From contig CAYVXX010000106.1 in assembly GCA_964454305.1 (NCBI GenBank), positions 1-5,713 on the forward strand: a DNA stretch of 5,713 nt, read 5' to 3'. This document shows positions 1 through 5,658 of the stretch, piece after piece (position 1 is the first letter of the stretch; each line of letters starts with the position of its first letter). The position numbers were made by a program, and so were the translations under genes. The notes under the pieces were generated by a model that ran no database searches, was not told the DNA's origin, and saw nothing but the letters and a program-made list of their open reading frames with translations. The DNA comes from JAUSPI01 sp964454305 (lineage in GTDB: Bacteria > Desulfobacterota > Syntrophia > Syntrophales > JADFWA01).

Positions 1-761
1 CTATTGAGCCTCTTCACAAGATCACTGATCATCCCTGTTGACCGTGAATTATAGACCTTGAACATTCCCTCATGAAACCCTAACGACAAAATCTCCTCTT
101 TTTCTTTGGTGGAGATCAGTTTGATCCGTTCTTCCGCAACTTTTCCTTTGTAGCCGGGAAGGAACATGGCTTTCAGGTGAATCGCGCTGTCGGAAGCGGG
201 AAATTCGTAAGCTCTCCCTGCCTTCGTCAGATTCTCCATGTGAATCGAGTTCGGCAGAAGGAGGGTTACCGAACCGTCTGCAGCAACGGAAAAGATATAA
301 ACGTAGCAGTCGCTGCTCGCCTCGTAAAATATCCTGACTTCCTCACCCTCTTTCAGGTCTGTTTTGGAAAGATACGCCTTGAGAGAAAGCCCTTTCCCTT
401 TTTCAGGATACACCGGTTTGATTAACGTTCTCAGCGTTACCCGGTAAAGGCTTCTTTCTTTCGTATCCCATCCTTCGTGAAGTATTTCAGTTTTTTCGAC
501 CTGTCCTCTCACAGAGGCATATATAAGATCTTCCGCCAATTGGCTGTTGGATACGAGTGTGTGTGACTTGATGAAAACCCCCACCGCCTTTTCCAGCGCA
601 TTCTTCTGGGCATCCATCCTCGCTCTGTCTTTCACCTCTTTCTGCGTATCAATCTCTCCGAGATATGCTTCTCCCGTCGCCTCAACCCATACCGGTTTTT
701 CGGAAGCGAAAGAACAAACAGGGAGCATGATAAGAAAAATGATTGTGACAAGTTTTTTCAT
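1..761 (-). CDS. Secreted FlgT/LPP20-like + DUF4384-like protein, partial (C-terminus outside window)
   Basis: The reading frame is open from ATG at 761 to the window edge, giving 253 residues with no stop. Residues 1-19 form a Sec signal peptide (MKK, hydrophobic core, likely cleavage after SFA); the Cys at 16 lacks a good lipobox. Residues about 24-115 (ATGEAY..., then a helix rich in ARMDAQKNALEKAVG, ending YRVTLRTLIKP) resemble the N-terminal domain of FlgT/LPP20-type envelope proteins. Residues about 127-215, with the core YVYIFSVAADGSVTLLLPN, match the DUF4384 pattern (strand, DG turn, LxPN). From memory of the family, DUF4384 is often fused to or encoded beside bacterial caspases, and here it follows three caspase domains. 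It starts 25 bases after the preceding stop. The purine-rich AGAGGG lies about 16 bases from the ATG, a weak spacing, but no alternative in-frame start fits the signal peptide. The role is unknown; a periplasmic binding or scaffold partner is an inference. Confidence 0.85.
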   Translation of the reverse strand, partial: MKKLVTIIFLIMLPVCSFASEKPVWVEATGEAYLGEIDTQKEVKDRARMDAQKNALEKAVGVFIKSHTLVSNSQLAEDLIYASVRGQVEKTEILHEGWDTKERSLYRVTLRTLIKPVYPEKGKGLSLKAYLSKTDLKEGEEVRIFYEASSDCYVYIFSVAADGSVTLLLPNSIHMENLTKAGRAYEFPASDSAIHLKAMFLPGYKGKVAEERIKLISTKEKEEILSLGFHEGMFKVYNSRSTGMISDLVKRLN

Positions 762-786
762 GGCGTCGTTTCTAATTCCCTCTGCT

Positions 787-2133
787 TTATTTTCTTAATA
801 AAAACCTTCCTTTTAATTTGTCTAAATTCGGGCTGATACTTGGTGACTGCTGGACATTTATTGATTTTGCTTCGTCTTCTACGCAGGGCTTTATATGTTC
901 ATAGATTTCAGCAACAGATATTTTGCCGTCTTTGAGCGCCTTGAGAAAATAGTATGTAAATATTCCGTGGCCTTTTTCCTGAGACGAGGTGCTTATCTGC
1001 GAGCCCTGTGTTGCCGACAGCACCACCATGTTCTGCAGCAGAACCGCGCCCTGTGATGTCATAACCAATGGCCGCGCTCCTTTGGCAAGAACGCTCCTTC
1101 CGCCCGCCCCGGAAAAACAGGAGTCCAAGACAACAATGACTTCGGATGCCGGCAGCCGTCCCAGCTTTTCATACAACCGTTTCAGGGGGTACCCTGTAAT
1201 ATTCAGATAATTGGGGTCGCCATCATAGGGAACGATGAACGCCTCGCCTGTTACCGGATTAGGTGAACCGTGGCCGGAATAATAGACAAAAACCTTTCCG
1301 CCTTTCTTGAGCTTGTTTGGCAGCCATGCCTCGATCGATTTCATTATCCCTGACAGAGTTGCCTTTTCATCGGTCAGCAATTCGATGTTTCTCTCTTTTA
1401 CACCCAAAGCCTTGAGGTAATCTTTTACCAGCCTGGCATCATCATATGAATAATCAGATTTCGGCAAACTGCTATAACCTTCAATGCCAATGATAATTGC
1501 ATAATCATTGGCACCCATGATCTTTGAAGCCGTGCTGAAAAAGGGTTTGTCTATATCTGATTGAACTGCGGAGGCTGTCTTTATGTTGTTATTTTGAGAC
1601 TTTTTTGCATCTTCAACTACGGATTTAACCATGTTTGCAAGGTCTTCTTTGGTTATGTTTTGAGAGATGGTCTTTTTCACAGACTGACTGGCAAATCTTT
1701 CTCTTTGGATTTCCCTAAGAAGCTCAATGGCGTTTCTTGTCCCGACGCCTTTGTCCAATCCCCGAATTGCCTTATTTATATCAGCGCCTCTATCTATAAG
1801 GAGGTTCACGATATCAGTATGTGCAAACCATGCTGCTGAACTCAAGGGTGTCCACCCCATATTACCTGATGCTGCATTCACATCAGCACCCCTGTCAAGC
1901 AAAAGTTTTGCAATCGCAAGGTGACCACATGAACTGGCAAAATTTAAGGCATTACTGTCATTTAACAATCCACCCCCACCTTTTTGATTCACATCAGCAC
2001 CTTGATCAAGCAGTTTTTTTACACCATTAATATCCCCCTTGACAACGGCATCGGTTAGAGGCGGTAATGTCGCACAGCCTGTCAGCAAAATCAAAACAGC
2101 AAGTATTGAAACAAATGTAAATATCTTCTTCAT
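787..2133 (-). CDS. Ankyrin-repeat caspase (peptidase C14) lipoprotein
   Basis: The product has 448 residues. Residues 1-20 are a lipoprotein signal with lipobox LTGC (Cys20). Ala at +2 favours outer-membrane sorting under the known Lol rules. Residues about 25-122 hold three ankyrin repeats, each ending in a GADVN/GADIN motif; the first is interrupted by a GGGGLLND insertion. A polar linker (about 125-205) contains basic clusters. A caspase domain (about 209-420) follows, with YYSGHG (catalytic His288) and VVLDSCFSG (catalytic Cys339). Asp337, two residues before the Cys, is the position that shapes a basic-P1 S1 pocket in metacaspases, so Arg/Lys specificity is likely. The ATG at 2133 has an ideal AGGAGG six bases upstream, and its ATGA overlaps the stop of the preceding caspase ORF. 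It is the most diverged of the three caspase paralogues. The substrate is unknown; ankyrin repeats usually bind proteins. Basic residues in the linker could be autoprocessing sites (inference). Confidence 0.93.
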   Translation of the reverse strand: MKKIFTFVSILAVLILLTGCATLPPLTDAVVKGDINGVKKLLDQGADVNQKGGGGLLNDSNALNFASSCGHLAIAKLLLDRGADVNAASGNMGWTPLSSAAWFAHTDIVNLLIDRGADINKAIRGLDKGVGTRNAIELLREIQRERFASQSVKKTISQNITKEDLANMVKSVVEDAKKSQNNNIKTASAVQSDIDKPFFSTASKIMGANDYAIIIGIEGYSSLPKSDYSYDDARLVKDYLKALGVKERNIELLTDEKATLSGIMKSIEAWLPNKLKKGGKVFVYYSGHGSPNPVTGEAFIVPYDGDPNYLNITGYPLKRLYEKLGRLPASEVIVVLDSCFSGAGGRSVLAKGARPLVMTSQGAVLLQNMVVLSATQGSQISTSSQEKGHGIFTYYFLKALKDGKISVAEIYEHIKPCVEDEAKSINVQQSPSISPNLDKLKGRFLLRK

Positions 2134-2906
2134 AACCCACCTCCTTGCAGCTGCCGGTTGTAAAGCATCAGGTTCAAAAGCCCCTTCGGGGCAATCAGTC
2201 CCGGGGTTTGCTCGTTATTATACGTTTTCCTCGCAATCCTTTCCACCTGCGGTTTAAGGTAATTGTAAAGAGTTCCAAGCTCAGAATTACCGTCCTTGAT
2301 CCCCTTGAGCAGAAAGTATGTAAAGAGGCCGTGCCCCTCCTTCTCATGGGTCGAACTTGTCTGGCTTCCCGATGAGGCAGACAGGATGGCTATCCTGTCA
2401 CTGTGAAGCACCTGTTGATCCATATTCATAACAAGAGGCCGGGCGCCTTTTGCAAGAACGCTTCTGCCGCCCGCGCCTGAGAAACAGGAATCAAGGACGA
2501 CGATGATTTCTCTGGCGGGCAGTTTGTCGAGCTTCGCATAAAGCCTTTTGAGGGGATAGCCCGTCTCTTCAATAAACGAGGGGTCTCCATCGTATGGAAC
2601 GAGATACGCATCTCCTGTCTTCGGGTTCGGAGCCCCGTGCCCCGAATAATAGATAAATACTGAGCTGTCTTTTTCGACGTTATTGGGAAGCCACTTTCCC
2701 AGATACTTTTCAAAATCACTCTTGGCCGCGTGATCATTTATAAGCATTACAATATTCTCTTCAGGATAGCCCATGACCTTCGTGAGATACTCTGCCATAA
2801 TCCTGGCATCATTGTCTGCATAATCAGCCTTGGGAAGCTTCTGGCGGTATTTCTCAACTCCAATGACGATGGCATAGGCGTTCTTGTTTGGTTTAGCCTG
2901 CATCAC
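2130..2906 (-). CDS. Caspase (peptidase C14) domain protein, probably the 3' half of a frameshifted pseudotrypsin-caspase gene
   Basis: From the only usable start (GTG at 2906, next codon ATG) the product has 258 residues and is almost entirely a caspase domain. It has YYSGHG with catalytic His90 and VVLDSCFSG with catalytic Cys141, plus the conserved AYLVPYDGDP and EGHGLFTYFLLKG segments. It is very close to the caspase domain of the upstream ankyrin lipoprotein (3727-4995). As called it has no signal peptide, unlike its paralogues. No ribosome site precedes the GTG, and similarity to the paralogue continues upstream of it (DVDELPVMQ here, DVDKLPVMQ there), so this is not the ancestral start. 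The frame is open back to 2993 and overlaps the end of the pseudotrypsin gene in the -1 frame; one extra base there would make a single 507-residue protein. The TGA stop overlaps the next gene's ATG. The domain call is secure. Whether it is made alone, as a fusion, or not at all is open. Confidence 0.85.
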   Translation of the reverse strand: MMQAKPNKNAYAIVIGVEKYRQKLPKADYADNDARIMAEYLTKVMGYPEENIVMLINDHAAKSDFEKYLGKWLPNNVEKDSSVFIYYSGHGAPNPKTGDAYLVPYDGDPSFIEETGYPLKRLYAKLDKLPAREIIVVLDSCFSGAGGRSVLAKGARPLVMNMDQQVLHSDRIAILSASSGSQTSSTHEKEGHGLFTYFLLKGIKDGNSELGTLYNYLKPQVERIARKTYNNEQTPGLIAPKGLLNLMLYNRQLQGGGL

Positions 2907-2962
2907 AGGAAGTTCGTCGACGTCGGACGTGATGACAGAAGATCCAAAGGGTGGTGTCGAGG

Positions 2963-2993
2963 CTATTTCAGGACGAAGCGGGGCAGTTTGATA
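2963..2993 (-). other. Reading-frame overlap, candidate frameshift between pseudotrypsin and caspase ORFs
   Basis: The pseudotrypsin frame runs to TAG at 2965-2963, while the caspase frame is already open from 2993 (after a TGA at 2996-2994). Between 2993 and 2906 the caspase frame reads a plausible linker (TAPLRPEIASTPP, then SSVITSDVDELPV) with no ATG, GTG or TTG codon. Adding one base in the AAA (2989-2987) or CCCC (2983-2980) run joins the two frames into 507 residues. No convincing X-XXY-YYZ slippery heptamer is visible, which argues for a lost base (mutation or sequencing error) over programmed frameshifting. Confidence 0.6.
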
Positions 2994-3652
2994 TCATGAT
3001 GTGTAATGAACCTTCCAGTAATCCGTCCCGATTTTATTAGTTCTATCGCAATAACCTTTACCGTATTAATTGGCATTACATGTACATTCTCAGTTTTTTG
3101 CATTCTACCCAAATTTAGACCCACAATCTCACCCTTTATATTGATAATCGGGCCACCTATCTTCTCACGAAAATCTTTTACATCGGTCCGAATTAAATCT
3201 CCCAATTTAGCCACTATTTTACCCTTACTATTGCCAAGAGACTTATCGCCCAATATATCACCGCAGGCAATCACTTCATCTCCTACTTTTAAGGCATCTG
3301 AGTTGCCGTACTTTATTTCTGAAAGTTCATCATTTGTCTTGATCTTAATTACTGCAGTATCTGTAAGACCATCTCGCCCCATAACCTTTGCTTGACATTC
3401 TATTCCTTTTGTGGTTGTGACCATTATAGACACTGCATTTTTAATTAGTCGAGTACTTGTTATAATATATCCAGTTTTATTAAAAACAAAGCCTGACCCT
3501 GTTATACTCTTCCCGTTAAATAATTTTCCAGAAACACTTACGACGGTACGCTCCACCTCTCTTACTGCGTTTTTAAATTCGACTTGTTCCGCATCAACTG
3601 GTAAAAGCCCAATTAGAAATAGAACTAATATCACAATAAAGAATCTCTTCAT
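2963..3652 (-). CDS. Secreted HtrA/trypsin-fold pseudoprotease (catalytic His and Ser replaced)
   Basis: The product has 229 residues. Residues 1-21 form a Sec signal peptide (cleavage after DA, before EQV). Residues about 28-212 follow the HtrA/DegP trypsin fold in order: GSGFVFNKTGYIIT, then TSTRLI where HtrA has TNNHVI; GRDGLTDTAVIKI, which keeps the catalytic Asp (98); KVGDEVIACG; and EKIGGPIIN where HtrA has GNSGGPLVN. The catalytic His is therefore Arg68 and the nucleophile Ser is Ile165, so peptidase activity is not expected. No PDZ domain follows; a caspase domain comes next in the -1 frame. The ATG at 3652 has GGAGGG five bases upstream, inside the end of the preceding micro-ORF, with an ATGA overlap. 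Base composition is unusual: bases 3421-3540 hold 36 G/C of 120, against 64 of 120 in the caspase at 2461-2580, suggesting a separate origin. A binding or regulatory role for the dead protease is an inference. Confidence 0.85.
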   Translation of the reverse strand: MKRFFIVILVLFLIGLLPVDAEQVEFKNAVREVERTVVSVSGKLFNGKSITGSGFVFNKTGYIITSTRLIKNAVSIMVTTTKGIECQAKVMGRDGLTDTAVIKIKTNDELSEIKYGNSDALKVGDEVIACGDILGDKSLGNSKGKIVAKLGDLIRTDVKDFREKIGGPIINIKGEIVGLNLGRMQKTENVHVMPINTVKVIAIELIKSGRITGRFITHHDIKLPRFVLK

Positions 3653-3717
3653 CGCATCCCTCCAAAAACAACAATTGCCATTGCAAGGACTAAAACATAT
3701 ATAGCCAATTTCTTCAT
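3649..3717 (-). CDS. 22-residue hydrophobic micro-ORF, coupled to the pseudotrypsin gene
   Basis: This reading frame encodes MKKLAIYVLVLAMAIVVFGG followed by MR: two lysines, then one hydrophobic stretch long enough to span a membrane, with no helix-breaking segment after it. It starts nine bases after the stop of the ankyrin-caspase gene, with AGGGA seven bases from the ATG. Its TGA overlaps the ATG of the pseudotrypsin gene (ATGA), and its codons GGA GGG provide that gene's ribosome site. This geometry is what a translated coupling ORF or small membrane protein looks like. It could equally be the stranded signal-peptide remnant of an older gene, since its start resembles the signal peptides of its neighbours. 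I know no homologue, and the length alone gives no statistical support. Confidence 0.5.
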   Translation of the reverse strand: MKKLAIYVLVLAMAIVVFGGMR

Positions 3718-3726
3718 AAACAATCC

Positions 3727-4995
3727 CTAATTCTTTTTCGCCCCGATCAACTGTGGCGTCTGCTCGTTGTTGAATTGCTTCCGCGCGATGCGCTCCACCC
3801 GGGGTTTGATGTAGCCAAAGAGGTCTTCCATCTTGATAGAGCCATCCGGCTTTATGACATCTTCATTTTTAATGCCTTTGAGCAGAAAATACGTGAACAG
3901 GCCATGCCCTTTTTCATCATAGGTCGAACTGATTTGGTCGCCAGCTGATGCGGATATGACAGTCATATTCTTTGACAGAGCCGTATTGTTCTGGAGATTC
4001 ATAACCAGAGGCCGTGCACCCTTGGCGATCACCGACCTGCCGCCTGCGCCTGAGAAACAGGAATCAAGGACAACGATAATTTCTTTGGCGTTCAGTTTGT
4101 CGAGCTTCGCATAAAGCCTTTTCAGGGGATATCCCGTCTCTTCAATAAACGAGGGGTCTCCATCGTATGGAACGAGATACGCATCTCCTGTCTTAGGATT
4201 CGGGGCTCCGTGCCCAGAATAATAGATAAATACTGAACTGTCTTTTTCAACATTATTGGAAAGCCATTTCCCCAGATACTTTTCCAGATCACTCTTCAGC
4301 GCTCTATCATTCAGGAGTGTGACAATATTCTCTTCAGGATAGCCCATGACCTTCGTGAGATACTCTGCCATAACCCTGGCATCATTGTCTGCAAAATCAG
4401 CCTTGGGCAGCTTCTGGCGGTATTTCTCAACTCCGATGACGATTGCATAGGCGTTTTTGTTTGGTTTTGCTTGCATCACAGGAAGTTTGTCAACGTCGTA
4501 TCTAATGGCAGGCAAAACCTCTTGAGACAGTTTTGGTATCACTGTTACAGGCTTGCGAGCGATTCTTTGTTGTTTGAATTCCTTAAGAACCACAACGGCA
4601 TCTTTGGCCTGTGTGATAGTGTTCTCGCGCAGCCCCCAAATGGCTTTATCTATATCAGCGCCTCTGTTCAGTAAAAGTTTGACAATATCAGTATGCCTTC
4701 CGCTTGCTGCTGAGCTGAGGGCTGACCAACCGCCACCTCTCACTGTATTTACATCAGCACCTCTGTCCAGCAACATCTTCACTATTTCAATGTGTCCATA
4801 GCATGAGGCCAACATCAATGCAGTTTCACCGTAGAAACTTTCATTCACATCAGCGCCTTGATCAAGTAGTGCCTTTACACCATTAATATCACCTTTCTCT
4901 ACTGTCTGCCTCAACGGTGTAGCGCATCCTGTCATTAAAAACAGCAGGACGAGGATGAAACGTAAATGCATTTTCAAAACCGTGTTACTGATCAT
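3727..4995 (-). CDS. Ankyrin-repeat caspase (peptidase C14) lipoprotein, first gene of the operon
   Basis: A GTG four codons upstream would extend this ORF to 5007, but that GTG is part of the ribosome site AGGAGGTGA (5012-5004). I therefore start at ATG 4995, eight bases after the site, giving 422 residues. Residues 1-24 form a lipoprotein signal with lipobox MTGC (Cys24; Met at -3 is slightly unusual) and Ala at +2, favouring the outer membrane. Three ankyrin repeats cover about 28-117 (GALL/KMLL/KLLL helices, then GADVN or GADID). A linker with basic clusters (KEFKQQRIARK) covers about 120-175. The caspase domain (about 180-410) has YYSGHG (His262) and VVLDSCFSG (Cys313), with Asp311 at the metacaspase S1 position. 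Its caspase part is nearly a copy of the one at 2130-2925, including 62 identical bases, pointing to recent duplication or gene conversion. An insert (NEDVIKPDGSIKMED) near the C-terminus sets it apart. Binding through ankyrin repeats followed by cleavage is an inference. Confidence 0.92.
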   Translation of the reverse strand: MISNTVLKMHLRFILVLLFLMTGCATPLRQTVEKGDINGVKALLDQGADVNESFYGETALMLASCYGHIEIVKMLLDRGADVNTVRGGGWSALSSAASGRHTDIVKLLLNRGADIDKAIWGLRENTITQAKDAVVVLKEFKQQRIARKPVTVIPKLSQEVLPAIRYDVDKLPVMQAKPNKNAYAIVIGVEKYRQKLPKADFADNDARVMAEYLTKVMGYPEENIVTLLNDRALKSDLEKYLGKWLSNNVEKDSSVFIYYSGHGAPNPKTGDAYLVPYDGDPSFIEETGYPLKRLYAKLDKLNAKEIIVVLDSCFSGAGGRSVIAKGARPLVMNLQNNTALSKNMTVISASAGDQISSTYDEKGHGLFTYFLLKGIKNEDVIKPDGSIKMEDLFGYIKPRVERIARKQFNNEQTPQLIGAKKN

Positions 4996-5003
4996 GAGAA
5001 TTC

Positions 5004-5012
5004 TCACCTCCT
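5004..5012 (-). promoter_or_regulatory. Strong ribosome binding site that fixes the first caspase start
   Basis: On the minus strand the sequence is AGGAGGTGA, a near-perfect complement of the 16S 3' end, eight bases before ATG 4995. It contains the GTG at 5007 that could otherwise be taken as a start, so translation from that GTG would lack any upstream site. Confidence 0.8.
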
Positions 5013-5092
5013 GAAAGCAAACTTTTTCTTCACACTCTCGAAGCCGGGATTAAAAGAAGAAAACAGGTTGACATTCAATTCTCGCAACTAAT

Positions 5093-5122
5093 TTTATACA
5101 GCTTATGCGTAAATTCCTGCAA
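5093..5122 (-). promoter_or_regulatory. Candidate sigma-70-type promoter for the caspase operon
   Basis: On the minus strand, TTGCAG (5122-5117) is followed after 18 bases by TATAAA (5098-5093), which is preceded by TG as in extended -10 elements. The -35 is imperfect. It is the best match in the region, lies downstream of the tRNA terminator, and predicts a start near 5086 with a leader of about 90 bases. This is pattern matching only. Confidence 0.45.
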
Positions 5123-5143
5123 GGGATTTCTTGCCGTCTTGCC
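5119..5143. repeat. Short direct and inverted repeats (TCTTGCC) at the candidate -35
   Basis: TCTTGCC occurs on the plus strand at 5129-5135 and 5137-5143. An inverted partner GCAAG (5119-5123) pairs with CTTGC (5130-5134) across six bases. The set touches the candidate -35 element, where an operator could sit. The repeats are short and could be chance. Confidence 0.3.
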
Positions 5144-5296
5144 ATGTCTTCAGACAATATTTAAAGTTCATAGATCTGCTTAGGGGGTTGAAAAAATCAA
5201 GTTTTGAAAAGTTACGGCAGACGATACATCGCTGGAGAAATTGAGACCGGTAACAAATTAAGCTGGCAATAAATGTATGGGGGAAATGTGCACAGC

Positions 5297-5327
5297 AAAA
5301 AAAGGGTTAGACATTTTAGCTAACCCT
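5297..5327 (-). terminator. Intrinsic terminator of the tRNA cluster
   Basis: Read on the minus strand, AGGGTTAG and CTAACCCT form a perfect 8-bp stem with a 9-base loop, followed directly by seven T residues. It begins about ten bases after the CCA of tRNA-Arg, so it ends the tRNA transcript and separates it from the caspase operon. Confidence 0.88.
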
Positions 5328-5337
5328 CTGATTTTAC

Positions 5338-5414
5338 TGGTACGCCCAGAAGGATTCGAACCTTCGACCTTCGGATTCGTAGTCCGACGCTCTATCCAGC
5401 TGAGCTATGGGCGC
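5338..5414 (-). tRNA. tRNA-Arg(ACG)
   Basis: The cloverleaf is complete, with an encoded CCA (5340-5338). The acceptor GCGCCCA pairs with TGGGCGT (one G-U at the end); the discriminator is A. The D-arm contains AGCTGGATA with A20, an arginine identity base. The anticodon stem TCGGA/TCCGA encloses loop CTACGAA, giving anticodon ACG (read as ICG, decoding CGN codons). The T-loop is TTCGAAT. It lies 19 bases downstream of tRNA-Ser(GCU) and is followed by the terminator. Confidence 0.96.
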
Positions 5415-5433
5415 ACGCTAATATCAAAAAAAA

Positions 5434-5527
<94 letters not shown>

Positions 5528-5543
5528 GTTACTGCAATTAGAA

Positions 5544-5656
5544 ATTAAGAGTGAAAAATGTGAGATTGCTTCATCCACCAAAGGCGGATTCGCAATGACA
5601 GTGTGAGCATTTTTCAAGGGTTACTTTTCATTCTTAATTCTACATTCTTAATTCTT
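5544..5656. repeat. Composite repeat in the tRNA spacer: hairpin core with imperfect terminal inverted repeats and a 14-base tandem repeat
   Basis: The core (5565-5596) is a nested hairpin: ATTGC pairs with GCAAT outside, and TCCACC with GGCGGA inside, around an AAA loop (one mismatch, a G-U pair in the minus-strand RNA). The outer arms 5544-5557 and 5625-5638 are inverted copies matching at 13 of 14 bases. CATTCTTAATTCT begins two tandem 14-base units (5629-5642 and 5643-5656) differing at the last base. GTCATTGC/GCAATCTC elements are, from memory, a common dispersed repeat in many environmental genomes. It fills the space between two tRNA-Ser genes and is probably co-transcribed with them. 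Confidence 0.7.
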
Positions 5657-5658
5657 AT

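Larger units (their letters stand above)
4996..5296. other. Gene-free leader and promoter region between the tRNA cluster and the caspase operon
   Basis: No convincing coding region is visible. From right to left it holds an AT-rich stretch with nothing recognisable (about 5145-5296), then the short GGCAAGA repeats, the candidate promoter, an untranslated leader of roughly 90 bases, and the ribosome site of the first caspase gene. I see no riboswitch-like structure or insertion-sequence end. Confidence 0.5.

Noticed and set aside
2966..2993. Programmed -1 frameshifting at the pseudotrypsin/caspase overlap
   Set aside because: No slippery X-XXY-YYZ heptamer in the right frame and no obvious downstream stimulator were found. 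A lost base fits better.
3006..3704. Long plus-strand ORFs (97 and 129 codons) opposite the pseudotrypsin
   Set aside because: They are shadows of the minus-strand gene, which has a signal peptide, a ribosome site and HtrA motifs; the plus-strand translations show none.
5068..5098. Plus-strand TTGACA at 5068-5073 with TTTATA downstream
   Set aside because: The spacing to any -10-like hexamer is poor (15, or 18-21 bases), and no plus-strand gene lies downstream; the tRNA genes read the other way.
5103..5171. Minus-strand 22-codon ORF (MNFKYCLKTWQDGKK...) upstream of the operon
   Set aside because: It has no ribosome site and overlaps the candidate -35 region, and no family is recognised. It could be a fragment of a dispersed repeat, but this cannot be shown here.
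5338..5414. tRNA-Arg as an integration site for the caspase region
   Set aside because: No second copy of the tRNA 3' end, integrase or attachment repeat appears in the window, and the left boundary is not visible.
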